Shown: positions 34,339 to 43,859 of the stretch, piece by piece
How the letters are laid out: each line of letters opens with the position of its first letter
How positions within the stretch are numbered: the first letter of the stretch is position 1
NCBI GenBank assembly: GCA_943370295.1
Contig: CALRQL020000014.1
Location: 28,457-92,456, forward strand
Reading direction: 5' to 3'
From: SB11 sp943370295
Lineage (GTDB): Bacteria; Bacteroidota; Bacteroidia; UBA8524
DNA: 64,000 nucleotides
Notes under the pieces: model-generated
What the model saw: the letters and a program-made list of their open reading frames with translations, nothing else
Told to the model about the DNA's origin: nothing
Database searches by the model: none
Made by a program: the position numbers and the translations under genes

Positions 34339-35058
34339 ATGTATATCCATCAAAATTTAAAACTGCTAAGAAAACGTAAAGGCCGCACCCAGCAAGAGGT
34401 TGCGGACGCTGTGAAGCTAAATCGGTCAAGTTTGGCCGGTTACGAGCTGCAAATCCAACCCGACCTTGAAGTACTCATTCGGTTGTCAGAATACTACAAC
34501 GTAACGATAGATACGATGGTGAAGGTGGAATTGGAACGTTTGTCTGAAAAACAATTGAGCGAGCTTGACCGAGGCATGGATTATTATGTGCAGGGTAATA
34601 AGCTGCGGGTACTTGCCACTACCGTAAATAGCGATAATCGCGATAATATTGAGGTAGTGCACCAACGGGCAAAAGCCAGTTATTTGGCCGGCTATGCCGA
34701 CCCTGAGTTTGTGGGCGAACTGCCGCTGGCCAACCTGCCGTTTTTGGATAGGGATAAGAAATACCGAGTATTTCAGGTAGACGGGGACAGTATGTTGCCC
34801 ATAAAGGATAAGAGCTGGGTGGTAGGAGAGTATGTGGACGATTGGACACGGGTGAAGGACGGCCTGTCTTATATTATACTTACCGAAAACGAAGGGGTAG
34901 TGTTTAAAACCGCCTATAACCGTATTAAAAACGACGGTAAGCTGTTGCTATGCTCGCTGAACCCTTTGTACAAACCGTTTGAAGTAGAAGTAGGCGAAGT
35001 GAAAGAGGTATGGCGGTATGTGATGAACATGAGTTTTGCCGATATTGCATGGGATTAA
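34339..35058 (+). CDS. XRE-family repressor with S24 peptidase domain
   Basis: A 239-residue regulator. Residues 1-65 are an XRE helix-turn-helix (NLKLLRKRKGRTQQEVADAVKLNRSSLAGYE). The C-terminal half is an S24-type (LexA/CI-like) domain: the nucleophile serine is in VDGDSMLPIKDKSWVV and the general-base lysine probably in GVVFKTAYNRI. LexA-type proteins self-cleave under DNA damage; whether this one does is unknown. It sits 59 bases before an exonuclease/GIY-YIG fusion. It may be the local SOS-like regulator. Confidence 0.88.
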   Translation: MYIHQNLKLLRKRKGRTQQEVADAVKLNRSSLAGYELQIQPDLEVLIRLSEYYNVTIDTMVKVELERLSEKQLSELDRGMDYYVQGNKLRVLATTVNSDNRDNIEVVHQRAKASYLAGYADPEFVGELPLANLPFLDRDKKYRVFQVDGDSMLPIKDKSWVVGEYVDDWTRVKDGLSYIILTENEGVVFKTAYNRIKNDGKLLLCSLNPLYKPFEVEVGEVKEVWRYVMNMSFADIAWD

Positions 35059-35117
35059 AAACAGTTGTTAGTGTTTGGTGTTTAGTACGTAGTATCAAAA
35101 AACGATAGTAGCCCAAC

Positions 35118-36494
35118 GTGTACGCAGTAGTTGATATAGAAACCACGGGAGGTTTTGCCCAAAACCATTGCATTACCGAAATAGCCATTGCTGTATTTGA
35201 CGGTAACGAGGTAATAGATTGGTTTGAAAGTCTTGTAAACCCCGGCATTTCTATTCCGTTGCACATTACTGCCCTTACGGGGATTAGTAATGAAATGGTG
35301 GAAGAGGCTCCTGCATTTGCAGAGATTGCCGAAAAGGTGTACGAAATGCTAAAGCCTTGTGTGTTTGTGGCCCACAACGTAAATTTTGATTACTCGTTTG
35401 TGCGTAGTCAATTAGCGGATGAAGGCTATAATTGGGATGCCAAAAAATTGTGTACCGTACGTCTGTCGCGCAAAATATTCCCCGGTTTTCAATCCTACAG
35501 CCTTTCATCGTTGTGCAACGAGTTGGGCGTGGTGCAAACCGTGAAACACCGTGCCGGAGCAGATACTATGGCTACCGTTGAGGTGTTTAAGCAACTGCTG
35601 CAAAACGATAAAGACGGGGTGATACAAAAATCGCTGAAAGGCAATGCAGGCGAGTTTAGATTACCTGCTCACCTGAACCGCGAAGAGTTTGACGCCCTGC
35701 CCATGACCACAGGAGTGTATTACCTGATGAATGAAAAAAGCGAGGTGATATATGTGGGCAAGGCCAATAACATTAAAAAAAGGGTAGGGCAACACTTTTC
35801 GGGCAAAATAACCCAAGAAACTCGCCAAGGTTTTTTGAAGGAGATAGCCCACATAAGCTACGAAGAGTGCGGAAACGAACTGGTGGCTCTGTTGCTGGAA
35901 GAACAGGAGATAAAAAAACACTGGCCCAAGTACAATCGCGCCCAAAAGAAAATAAAGTTTGCGTGGGGCTTGTTTGATTATACTGACCGTAAAGGCCATA
36001 TCCGTTTGGGCATTGATTATATAAGACGCGGCGGGAAACCGTTGATGCGCTTTGCTACACAGGCCGAAGCCCGCCACTTTTTACTCACCAAAACCGACGA
36101 ATACCGCTTGTGTCCCAAGTTGTGTGCTATTGATACGTCAGAGAATGAAAGCTGCAATCCTATTATTACCAAACATTGTACGGGCAATTGCCGCAAAACC
36201 CAAAGTGTTGAAGAATACAACAGTCGCGTACAGGAGTTTATAGACCAACTGGACGAATACAAGCCCAGCTTTGCTTTGTTGGGCAAAGGCAGACGCACCA
36301 ACGAGTATGCAGTGGTATATGTAAGTAAAGGCACCTTTAGGGGGTATGGCTTTATTACCAAAGATGCTGCATTAACTACCCCCGATGAGTTGGAAGACTT
36401 TATAAAACCCTGCAAAGCCACCATCGATTCAGAGTTGATTGTCAACTCATACCTGCGCCGCAACCCCACTGCCAAAATGGTGGTTTTCAATTAA
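35118..36494 (+). CDS. DEDDh exonuclease fused to a GIY-YIG nuclease domain
   Basis: A 458-residue fusion starting with GTG. Residues 1-165 are a DnaQ-like DEDDh exonuclease: Asp6/Glu8 in VVDIETTG, Asp91 in HNVNFDYSF, His144/Asp149 in HRAGADT. Residues ~197-290 are a UvrC-type GIY-YIG domain (TGVYYLMNEKSEVIYVGKAN and a Glu in LLLEEQEIKKHWP). The C-terminal ~170 residues contain several Cys (LCPKLCAIDTSENESC; CTGNC). It resembles Cho/UvrC-like nucleases joined to a proofreading-type exonuclease. Repair of damaged DNA is the likely role. No UvrA/B is nearby. Confidence 0.9.
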   Translation: MYAVVDIETTGGFAQNHCITEIAIAVFDGNEVIDWFESLVNPGISIPLHITALTGISNEMVEEAPAFAEIAEKVYEMLKPCVFVAHNVNFDYSFVRSQLADEGYNWDAKKLCTVRLSRKIFPGFQSYSLSSLCNELGVVQTVKHRAGADTMATVEVFKQLLQNDKDGVIQKSLKGNAGEFRLPAHLNREEFDALPMTTGVYYLMNEKSEVIYVGKANNIKKRVGQHFSGKITQETRQGFLKEIAHISYEECGNELVALLLEEQEIKKHWPKYNRAQKKIKFAWGLFDYTDRKGHIRLGIDYIRRGGKPLMRFATQAEARHFLLTKTDEYRLCPKLCAIDTSENESCNPIITKHCTGNCRKTQSVEEYNSRVQEFIDQLDEYKPSFALLGKGRRTNEYAVVYVSKGTFRGYGFITKDAALTTPDELEDFIKPCKATIDSELIVNSYLRRNPTAKMVVFN

Positions 36495-36593
36495 GTGTCT
36501 TTCCCCTTTTTCGACGAGTAAAACATCTGCGCAATACTTTTTTAGTTTCAACGTCGTTTTCAAAAACAGTAAACCTACTTGTTGTTTGATCGT

Positions 36594-38039
36594 ATGAAAA
36601 CACTAAAACTTACCCCGTTATCGGGCATTATTGCCATCATAGGGCTTGCAGTATGCGCCTTAAGTTTTAATTACAGCGCACCAAAGCCTGGCCAATCACA
36701 AACAAATGCGGGTACGCATTTTATTCCACCCGATACTAATGTGTTTTTAAGTAAATCGACTATTAAAACACAAGGGCTCATTACCTTTTCTACCGGCTTA
36801 GATAACAGCTATTACATGACCGACAGTTCTAACTCTGGGTATCTATACCTTGAAGCCAAGGCTGCGAAATTTGTCCCTGAGAATAATACCCGATTACCGC
36901 TAAACATATCATTGGTGCTTGACCATAGCGGCTCAATGAGTGGTGATAAAATGGCGTATGTGCTGCAAGCAGCAAAGTTTGTAGTGGATAATCTAAGCAG
37001 TGAGGATTACCTATCTGTGGTAGTGTATGACGATGAAGTCACAATAGTTCATTCTTCGTCTAAAGTTACTGATAAATCAGCTATCAAAGCAAAAATCGAT
37101 CGTGTGTATTCAGGGGGTAGTACCAACCTAAGCGGGGGTGCATTAGAAGGGTATGCACAAGTGAAATCTACCTTTAGAAAAGAATGTGTGAATCGTGTGT
37201 TACTGCTTTCTGATGGTTTGGCCAACGTAGGTATAACCGATACCGCACAACTGCAAAAAATTACCCGCGACCGTAACCTTGAACACGGTATTTCACTATC
37301 CACTTTTGGGGTAGGTACGGATTATAATGAAGACTTGATGACAGGTATGGCCGAGTACGGCAGCGGTAATTATTACTTTATTGACGTCCCTGATAAAATT
37401 CCACAGATATTTCAAAAAGAGCTTTCGGGCTTATTGAATGTAGTAGCGCAAAATGCTGTAATGGAAATTGAACTGCCTGAAGGGGTGATGTTAGACTACG
37501 TGTTTGGCTATAAATATGAATACAAAGACAATAAAGTGTTGGTTAACTTCCGTGATATTTACTCTGAGGAAACCAAAGGCGTATTGGTGAAATACTCGAT
37601 AAAAAAGAAGATGGATTTACCCCTTACGTTCAGCACACAACTAAAATACGACGATGCACAAACGGGAGCGAGGATAGAGTTGAAAAACACCGATACACGT
37701 TTGGCAACCCGCGATTACAGTATATACCGTACACATAACAACGAACAGGTTTTGCAGCAGATAGTACTGTTTGAAGCCAACCGCCGTATGGAAATGGCCA
37801 TGCGCGAGGTGGATTTGGGTAATTACACAAATGCACGTTCACTAATGATTGAAAACACCGTGTATTTGCAAAAAATGTCGGGGGTGGTGAATGTAAACAA
37901 AGAAATGATTGTAATGGACTCGTTGAACAGGAGCTACTCAAACGGTATTAAAGACATTGAGAATAAAGGGGTAGAAGAACGCAAACGAATACAGAAGAGC
38001 AATAAAGAAGAAAACTATAAAATGAAGAAAAAGAAATAA
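36594..38039 (+). CDS. VWA domain protein, probably secreted or membrane-anchored
   Basis: I start at the ATG at 36594 (481 residues); the upstream TTG at 36579 would add five residues and is less likely. The N-terminus has a hydrophobic stretch (GIIAIIGLAVCALSF). A von Willebrand A domain spans ~110-290 with the metal-ion site DHSGS, the Thr of STNLSGG and the Asp of LLSDGLANVG. The C-terminal ~200 residues are beta-rich, then coiled (NRSYSNGIKDIENKGVEERKRI) and end in KMKKKK. VWA proteins bind metal-dependently to partners; the partner is unknown. Confidence 0.85.
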   Translation: MKTLKLTPLSGIIAIIGLAVCALSFNYSAPKPGQSQTNAGTHFIPPDTNVFLSKSTIKTQGLITFSTGLDNSYYMTDSSNSGYLYLEAKAAKFVPENNTRLPLNISLVLDHSGSMSGDKMAYVLQAAKFVVDNLSSEDYLSVVVYDDEVTIVHSSSKVTDKSAIKAKIDRVYSGGSTNLSGGALEGYAQVKSTFRKECVNRVLLLSDGLANVGITDTAQLQKITRDRNLEHGISLSTFGVGTDYNEDLMTGMAEYGSGNYYFIDVPDKIPQIFQKELSGLLNVVAQNAVMEIELPEGVMLDYVFGYKYEYKDNKVLVNFRDIYSEETKGVLVKYSIKKKMDLPLTFSTQLKYDDAQTGARIELKNTDTRLATRDYSIYRTHNNEQVLQQIVLFEANRRMEMAMREVDLGNYTNARSLMIENTVYLQKMSGVVNVNKEMIVMDSLNRSYSNGIKDIENKGVEERKRIQKSNKEENYKMKKKK

Positions 38040-38365
38040 TGGCAGCGTTTATACCGTGCCAAACAAAAGCAGCCTATACGGCTGCTTTTGTTCTTTTTGA
38101 GCAATAGCAAAGCATACAGCCGATGTTTAAACCTTAATTGTTTTAGGTTGTGCACGTTGTGCGACTTGTGAGGGCTTGCCTGCCGGGTAGTTATAAACAA
38201 CTAATACACAAAATATTGGAGCATGGTGCAAAAACAACCCCCAACATTCGTTTTATTTTTATCATTATTCTGTTCAGTGGGTTCTGCGAAAATTAACAAG
38301 TTTATGGGCTACATTAATCTGCCCATACTATCTTCGTACCCCGTTTTTTTAAATGGGATGTTCAT
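38040..38365. other. Gene-free region upstream of dnaB
   Basis: 326 bases between the VWA gene and dnaB. It holds the VWA terminator (38065-38089) and a dnaB -7-like element TATCTTCG at 38329-38336. A 52-codon frame (38223-38381) overlapping the dnaB start is noted but not supported as a gene. The rest shows nothing I can assign. Confidence 0.5.
38065..38089 (+). terminator. Terminator of the VWA gene
   Basis: Perfect ten-base arms AAAAGCAGCC/GGCTGCTTTT with a TATAC loop, 25 bases after the stop. Confidence 0.9.
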
Positions 38366-39880
38366 ATGGCAAAACAAGTAACTACCCGAAGGACTAACAA
38401 ACGATTAGGCAACGAAGATTTTATGCCAGCCGGCAAAATTCCGCCTCAAGCACCTGATTTGGAGGAAGCCGTACTGGGAGCGATGATGCTTGAAAAAAAC
38501 GCCTACACGGCCGTTTTAGAAATCTTAAAACCCGAAGCGTTCTATGAGCCCAAACACCAAACCATTTACAATGTTTGTAAAGGGTTGTTTGAAAGGGGAG
38601 AGCCTATAGATATTCTTACCGTTACGGCTGAACTGCGCAAAGCAGGTGAATTGGAAGCCGTAGGCGGAGCATACTACATTACACAGCTTACCAACAGGGT
38701 ATCATCAGCGGCTAACGTTGAGTACCACGCCCGTATCATCTCAGAAAAGCACATACAACGTGAACTGATACGTATAAGCACCGAAATTACTAACGAGGCT
38801 TTTGAAGAAGGTGCTGATGCACTTGGCTTGCTGGATACTGCCCAACAAAAGATTTTTGAGGTGAGCGAGGGCACTATCAGCCGTGATGTAGAGAAGATTG
38901 ACGACTTGCTGAAAAAGGCTATTAAGAACCTTGAAAGTATAAAAGACCACGAAAATACCCTCACAGGTATTCCCTCGGGGTTTGTGGAGTTGGATAGGGA
39001 AACCAGCGGTTGGCAAAAATCAGATTTGATTATCCTTGCAGCCCGTCCCGGTATGGGTAAAACGGCATTTGCCCTTTCTACTGCACGTAATGCGGCCGTA
39101 GATTTTGGTAAATCGATAGCCGTATTTTCATTAGAGATGAGTGGTGAACAACTGGTCACTCGTCTTATATCGGGAGAAACAGAAATTATCAGTCAAAAAA
39201 TGCGTAGTGGTAATTTAACTGCGCAAGAGTGGGACAGATTGAACAATAAAATTGGCAAACTGGCCAATGCCAAGATATTTATTGACGATACCCCGGGTAT
39301 ATCGGTATTTGAGTTGAAGGCAAAATGCCGTCGACTAAAAGCACAGCAGGGTATTGATATGATTATTATAGATTACTTGCAGTTGATGAGGGGCGAGGAT
39401 AGCAAAGGGCAAGGAAACCGTGAACAAGAGATTGGTTACATTTCGCGTTCGTTGAAGGGGTTGGCTAAAGAGTTGCACGTACCTGTAATAGCGCTTGCAC
39501 AGTTGAGTCGTGCGGTGGAAACAAGGGGTGGAAATAAGAAGCCCATGCTGAGTGATTTGAGGGAATCGGGCTCTATTGAGCAGGATGCGGATATGGTAAT
39601 GTTTTTATACCGCCCTGAATATTATCAGATAACTGAATTTGAAGACGGTATGCCTACCCAAGGACTTGCCGAAGTAATGCTTGCCAAGCACAGGCACGGT
39701 GCCATTGGTGATTTTAGGGTGCGTTTCCAAGGTGAATTTGCCCGTTTTGTGGATATTGATGCGATGAGTATGCCAATGGGTGGTACTGATTTCGGGTTTA
39801 GTGAAGACCCCGGGGTACGTTCTATTACCCTGCAATCAAAAATGAATAACGACGATTTTGACGATATGCCTCCGTTTTAA
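38366..39880 (+). CDS. dnaB: Replicative DNA helicase DnaB
   Basis: A 504-residue hexameric helicase that unwinds the fork and binds primase. The N-terminal domain (~residues 25-170) has PPQAPDLEEAVLGAMML and HQTIYNVCKGLFERGEPID. The RecA-like C-terminal domain has Walker A RPGMGKT at 227-233, a Walker B-like MIIIDYLQLM, and the conserved ALAQLSRAVETRG and LSDLRESGSIEQDADMVMFL stretches. There is no intein. It has a TATCTTCG element upstream and stands alone. Confidence 0.97.
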   Translation: MAKQVTTRRTNKRLGNEDFMPAGKIPPQAPDLEEAVLGAMMLEKNAYTAVLEILKPEAFYEPKHQTIYNVCKGLFERGEPIDILTVTAELRKAGELEAVGGAYYITQLTNRVSSAANVEYHARIISEKHIQRELIRISTEITNEAFEEGADALGLLDTAQQKIFEVSEGTISRDVEKIDDLLKKAIKNLESIKDHENTLTGIPSGFVELDRETSGWQKSDLIILAARPGMGKTAFALSTARNAAVDFGKSIAVFSLEMSGEQLVTRLISGETEIISQKMRSGNLTAQEWDRLNNKIGKLANAKIFIDDTPGISVFELKAKCRRLKAQQGIDMIIIDYLQLMRGEDSKGQGNREQEIGYISRSLKGLAKELHVPVIALAQLSRAVETRGGNKKPMLSDLRESGSIEQDADMVMFLYRPEYYQITEFEDGMPTQGLAEVMLAKHRHGAIGDFRVRFQGEFARFVDIDAMSMPMGGTDFGFSEDPGVRSITLQSKMNNDDFDDMPPF

Positions 39881-39913
39881 TGATTGATTGTCAGTTTTTT
39901 AAAATATTGTTTG

Positions 39914-40330
39914 TCATTGTTTTAATCGCGACAAGTAATAGTTTTTTTTACTTTTATTGAAAGTTATCAGCCATTGGTACTTTTTATCGCACACAAAGTA
40001 ATTATTACCATGAAGTTGGGTAATCGCATCTACAAAGCACCCTTTGCAGTCGTACAAAAGATTTATACCGGTTGGAGCGCCATTTGCTAAAATCAACCAA
40101 TACTTTTTATCTATTTCAATGCGTTGTTTGTAGTCCGCCACATCAATGATGTGTTTGTTCTTTAAACGACTTTCCCAGTTTTGGTAAGTGTATTTTGCAT
40201 CCGTTTTGATTAAGAAGTGCTTTTCAATTTCTTTAAAAACCTCGCTCCAAAAAGTATAAGGAATACTTAGGTCTTTGGTAGTCAGTTTTTTTGACTTGAT
40301 AAAAAATTCAATCTTCTCCTCCCAAAACAT
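39914..40330 (-). CDS. Small protein of unknown family (138 aa)
   Basis: A 138-residue soluble protein (FWEEKIEFFIKSKKLTTKDL ...). It is rich in aromatic and basic residues, with strands in the second half (KKYWLILANG; NNYFVCDKKYQWLITFNKS) and one CKGC pair. I do not recognise it. It is the second gene after the beta-CASP nuclease, with only two bases between them, so the two are almost surely co-transcribed. Confidence 0.75.
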   Translation of the reverse strand: MFWEEKIEFFIKSKKLTTKDLSIPYTFWSEVFKEIEKHFLIKTDAKYTYQNWESRLKNKHIIDVADYKQRIEIDKKYWLILANGAPTGINLLYDCKGCFVDAITQLHGNNYFVCDKKYQWLITFNKSKKNYYLSRLKQ

Positions 40331-40332
40331 AG

Positions 40333-41733
40333 TTAGTTTACCTCAAACTCATCACCCATTTCAGGTATTTCAATGTTCATAAACCCTTTTGCCTCTAAAC
40401 GCTCTTTAAGTGCAGTTTGTGCTTCGTAATCGCCGTGCACCAAAAACAGCTTACGCACCATGGCAGGGTTTTGGCTACCCAAATACTCAAGAATTTCTTT
40501 GTAATCTGCATGGGCACTAAAAGAGTCCATTACCTCAACAGTTGCGTTTACTTGGTATTCCTCGCCAAAAATACGCACCATTTTATCTCCCCTGCGTATA
40601 GCACCTCCTAAACTGCTGGGCGAACTATAGCCAACAATAAGTATGGTGTTTTTATTATCGGTAATGGTATTGGCAATGTGGTGTTTTATCCTTCCTGCCT
40701 CGGCCATACCCGATGCTGATATAATGATGCAAGGCTCCTGAAGCTCGTTTATCTTTTTTGATTCTTCAACCTTTGATATGTAATGAAGATTAGGAAAACT
40801 AAAAGCATCTCCGTCTTTTTCAATGTATTCTAAGATATCGGGGTTAAAGTAGTCTTCGTGTTCCTTCATTACCATAGTAGCCTTTACTGATAACGGGCTA
40901 TCAACAAACACCTTTATAGAGGGTAATAAACCTTCGCTGCTCAATTGGTCTAATTGGTAAATAAGTTCTTGGGTACGGTCAACACTAAAAGCAGGTATTA
41001 CCAGTTTTCCGCCACGTTCAACGCACGTTTCACGCACTACCCTCAATAAGTTATTGCGGGTATCGGTAGCCGGTTCGTGCAATCGATCGCCATACGTACT
41101 TTCACAAAGTATGTAATCTGCTTGCCTAAACGCTTCGGGAGAACGCAAAATCATATCCCCGGGGCGGCCTATATCGCCGGTAAAAGTCAGTTTTATTTCC
41201 CGTTCCTCTTTAATGCTCAAATGCACGGCAGCACTTCCAATAATGTGGCCTGCATCTGTAAAATGAAAACTTACCTCATCATCAATCGTATATTCAGTGC
41301 GGTACGGAACGTTTACAAACAAATCAAGTGTTTTGTAAACATCCGTTTCATCATACAACGGCTCAAGCAGTTCCTCGCCTCTTTTTTTGCGGCGTTGGTT
41401 CACAAACTTCACATCCATTTCTTGTATGTGGGCACTGTCCAGCAGCATAATCTCGCATAGCGATTTGGTTGCAGGGGTAGCATAAATAGGTCCGTTAAAC
41501 CCTTCGGCCACAAGGCGGGGTAATAATCCGCTGTGGTCGATGTGGGCATGAGAAAGAATTACACAATCCACATCTATGGGCGTAAACCCAAAATGGCGGT
41601 TCATATAATTACTGTCTTGGTCGCTGCCTTGAAAAAGACCACAATCCAGCAGTATTTTTTTTCCGTTGTTGGTAGTAATTAAATGTTTGGTGCCGGTTAC
41701 CACCTGCGCCGCTCCGTAAAACTCAATCTTCAT
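40333..41733 (-). CDS. Beta-CASP metallo-beta-lactamase RNase-like protein
   Basis: I start at the ATG at 41733 (466 residues), because MKIEFYGAAQVVTGTKHLI is the usual opening; four more residues upstream are unlikely. Zinc motifs include HAHIDHSG at 62-69, the TGDIGRPGD Asp, and the downstream His of ISASGMAEAGR/SFSAHADY. The beta-CASP region has KVFVDSPLSVKAT. Family members are CPSF73/RNase J-like RNA nucleases. It is the first gene of a two-gene operon with the unknown 138-residue protein. Confidence 0.93.
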   Translation of the reverse strand: MKIEFYGAAQVVTGTKHLITTNNGKKILLDCGLFQGSDQDSNYMNRHFGFTPIDVDCVILSHAHIDHSGLLPRLVAEGFNGPIYATPATKSLCEIMLLDSAHIQEMDVKFVNQRRKKRGEELLEPLYDETDVYKTLDLFVNVPYRTEYTIDDEVSFHFTDAGHIIGSAAVHLSIKEEREIKLTFTGDIGRPGDMILRSPEAFRQADYILCESTYGDRLHEPATDTRNNLLRVVRETCVERGGKLVIPAFSVDRTQELIYQLDQLSSEGLLPSIKVFVDSPLSVKATMVMKEHEDYFNPDILEYIEKDGDAFSFPNLHYISKVEESKKINELQEPCIIISASGMAEAGRIKHHIANTITDNKNTILIVGYSSPSSLGGAIRRGDKMVRIFGEEYQVNATVEVMDSFSAHADYKEILEYLGSQNPAMVRKLFLVHGDYEAQTALKERLEAKGFMNIEIPEMGDEFEVN

Positions 41734-41828
41734 AACTCTCAGCAAGCAAATTGCATCATTAGGCGATAATAAACAAATTTTTCACTGCGGCAGGTAAATC
41801 CAAGGTATTAAATAGTGTATAAGCAAGT

Positions 41829-42320
41829 TCAGTCAGCTACACTTACCTGCCATCCTGCACTCATGTAATATTTTATTTGTGAAGGGAATAGTAATTGGTT
41901 TACCAGTGAGCCGGCCAGCCCTATACCAAACGTAGCACCCAGCCGTTGCCCAAAACTCATTTGGGGGTTATTGCTAAGTATAAGCGGCACTGCAATAATG
42001 GATGCTGTAAGAGTAATCACCTCGGTAGCTCCTTTTAGAACATCACGGTATTTACTAAACCGTCTAAACCCGATTATGTCTTTTACCCGCACCTTCCAGT
42101 TGTTCTCAAAAGCCACAAACGAATCGTTGATATTTTCAACCCGTCCGTAAAAATCCTGTACCTGCCCCAAATACCCTTTATACAATACCCGCATCATATC
42201 CCCTTGTTTCACAATTACCGTTTTATTGGCGTGGGGTAGGGTAAATACCAATCGTTGCTGGGCCACAGCACTATATGCACAGGCAAGCAATATGCCTGCA
42301 ACCAAAAAGTATTTTGACAT
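41829..42320 (-). CDS. Secreted or envelope protein of unknown family (163 aa)
   Basis: A 163-residue protein with signal peptide (MSKYFLVAGILLACAYSAVAQ). An N-terminal beta domain (TVIVKQGDMMRVLYKGYLGQ, GRVENINDSFVAFENNWKV) is followed by two hydrophobic, Gly-rich stretches (ATEVITLTASIIAVPLIL; ATFGIGLAGSLVNQLLF) that may be membrane hairpins. I do not recognise it. It is divergent from the MarR-type gene with about 74 bases between starts. Confidence 0.7.
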   Translation of the reverse strand: MSKYFLVAGILLACAYSAVAQQRLVFTLPHANKTVIVKQGDMMRVLYKGYLGQVQDFYGRVENINDSFVAFENNWKVRVKDIIGFRRFSKYRDVLKGATEVITLTASIIAVPLILSNNPQMSFGQRLGATFGIGLAGSLVNQLLFPSQIKYYMSAGWQVSVAD

Positions 42321-42394
42321 TGTTGCTATTTAGAAAATTAATATTCAAAAAAAAACACAATTTTGCGAACCTACACAAAAACACCCGGTTAACT

Positions 42395-42844
42395 ATGCGG
42401 TTGGAAGATGCAATACAGCAAAAGAACTTTGAAAGCGAATACCTTAAACTGGCTTTGAACGTAATGTATACGGGCAATTGGCTACACATGCACCAAACCC
42501 GTAAGCTTAAAAAATTCGGAATCAGCCATCAGCAATACAACGTATTAAGGATTTTAAGGGGGCAATACCCGCAAGCGGCTTCGGTGGGTTCTGTTCTTAG
42601 TCGTATGTTGGAACCCTCATCAAACATAACACGTTTGGTTGATAAGCTTGAGCAAAAAAAGCTTGTTAGCAGGTGCGAGAATAAAGACAACCGGCGCATG
42701 CAAGAGCTGCGCATAACCGAAGAAGGTTTAGAGTTGCTACACCAAATAGGGCTTGTAATGGATGATTTGGAGGTTATTTTTAAAGGAATATCCGAAATGG
42801 ATGCTAAAACGGCTAACGATGTGTTGGATGCAATAAGAAGTTAA
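42395..42844 (+). CDS. MarR family transcriptional regulator
   Basis: I start at the ATG at 42395 (149 residues); the frame extends upstream but overlaps the divergent gene. A winged helix-turn-helix is visible: GISHQQYNVLRILRGQYP, SVLSRMLEPSSNITRLVDKLEQKKLVSR (recognition helix) and the wing with the Asp-Asn-Arg-Arg motif (ENKDNRRMQELRITEEG). It probably binds as a dimer and responds to a small ligand. The divergent envelope gene is the natural target candidate. Confidence 0.9.
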   Translation: MRLEDAIQQKNFESEYLKLALNVMYTGNWLHMHQTRKLKKFGISHQQYNVLRILRGQYPQAASVGSVLSRMLEPSSNITRLVDKLEQKKLVSRCENKDNRRMQELRITEEGLELLHQIGLVMDDLEVIFKGISEMDAKTANDVLDAIRS

Positions 42845-42903
42845 TTGAATTGTTTATACGGTCTCAAACTGACCAAAATCATACTTAGCTTATAAAGGTT
42901 TTG

Positions 42904-42911
42904 TATATTTG
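42904..42911 (+). promoter_or_regulatory. -7 element of the trhO gene
   Basis: TATATTTG matches TAnnTTTG and lies 12 bases before the ATG at 42924. No clear -33 TTG is visible. Confidence 0.45.
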
Positions 42912-42923
42912 CACCCCAAAATA

Positions 42924-43859
42924 ATGGCAACAAAACCTTTTCAAATATTATTGTATTACTGTTATGCAAAAGTTGAGAATGCGGAAGCGTATGCTGAACA
43001 GCATTTGAAGTTTTGCAAGCAAATAGGAATTTTAGGCCGAATTATAGTAGCCGATGAAGGTCTTAACGGCACTGTGAGCGGCACCCCGGAGCAATGTCGC
43101 CAATACATGGAGTATGTAAAGGCCGATCCGCGTTTTGCCCACACCGAGTTTAAAGTTGATGATAGCGATGTGCACGCCTTTTACAAAATACACGTGCGTT
43201 ACAAGCCTGAGATTGTGCACTTAGGATTAGGAAGGCAGAAAGGCTGGGATGTAGACCCTACGGTAAAAACCGGTAAACATATAAATGGGCAGGAATTTCA
43301 GAAGTTGAAAGAAGAAGACGATGTGGTGGTGCTGGATGTACGCAGTAACTATGAACATAATGTGGGGCGGTTTAAAAATGCAATAACCCTTGATATCGAT
43401 AATTTCAGAGAGTTTCCTGAAAAAATAAACGAACTAGAACACCTTAAGGATAAAAAGGTGATAACCTACTGCACCGGCGGAATAAAGTGCGAAAAGGCAA
43501 GTGCATTGCTATTAGAAGCCGGCTTTAAAGACGTGTATCAACTGCACGGCGGCATCATAAATTACGGCAAAGAAACCGGAGGCAAAGATTTTGAAGGGGT
43601 GTGCTATGTTTTTGATGGTAGGGTAACAGTTCCGGTAAACTCAGTAAACCCAACCAATATCTCAGCGTGCTATATATGTCATACACCTACCAGTCGCATG
43701 GTAAATTGCGCCAACCCTGAGTGTAATGTGCATAAGCCCATTTGCGAAAGCTGCGGTTGGGAAATGCAGGGTGCATGCAGCCATGAGTGTAAAGAGCATC
43801 CGCGCAAACGCCCGTATGACGGCACCGGGTTTTATGTAAGTAAAAATCCAACCTTATAG
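42924..43859 (+). CDS. trhO: tRNA uridine(34) hydroxylase TrhO (rhodanese-like)
   Basis: I start at the ATG at 42924 (311 residues); the TTG at 42909 adds five residues only. TrhO makes 5-hydroxyuridine at tRNA position 34. The N-terminal acylphosphatase-like domain (YYCYAKVENAEAYAEQHL ... RIIVADEGLNGTVSG) precedes a rhodanese domain with Cys183 in TYCTGGIKCEK. The C-terminus is Cys-rich (CYICHTPTSRMVNCANPEC), a likely zinc site seen in the family. Length and domain order are normal. Confidence 0.92.
   Translation: MATKPFQILLYYCYAKVENAEAYAEQHLKFCKQIGILGRIIVADEGLNGTVSGTPEQCRQYMEYVKADPRFAHTEFKVDDSDVHAFYKIHVRYKPEIVHLGLGRQKGWDVDPTVKTGKHINGQEFQKLKEEDDVVVLDVRSNYEHNVGRFKNAITLDIDNFREFPEKINELEHLKDKKVITYCTGGIKCEKASALLLEAGFKDVYQLHGGIINYGKETGGKDFEGVCYVFDGRVTVPVNSVNPTNISACYICHTPTSRMVNCANPECNVHKPICESCGWEMQGACSHECKEHPRKRPYDGTGFYVSKNPTL

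Noticed and set aside
38223..38381. 52-codon frame with a signal-peptide-like start overlapping the dnaB start
   Set aside because: It spans the dnaB -7-like element and overlaps the dnaB coding start; no conserved motif or start signal supports it.
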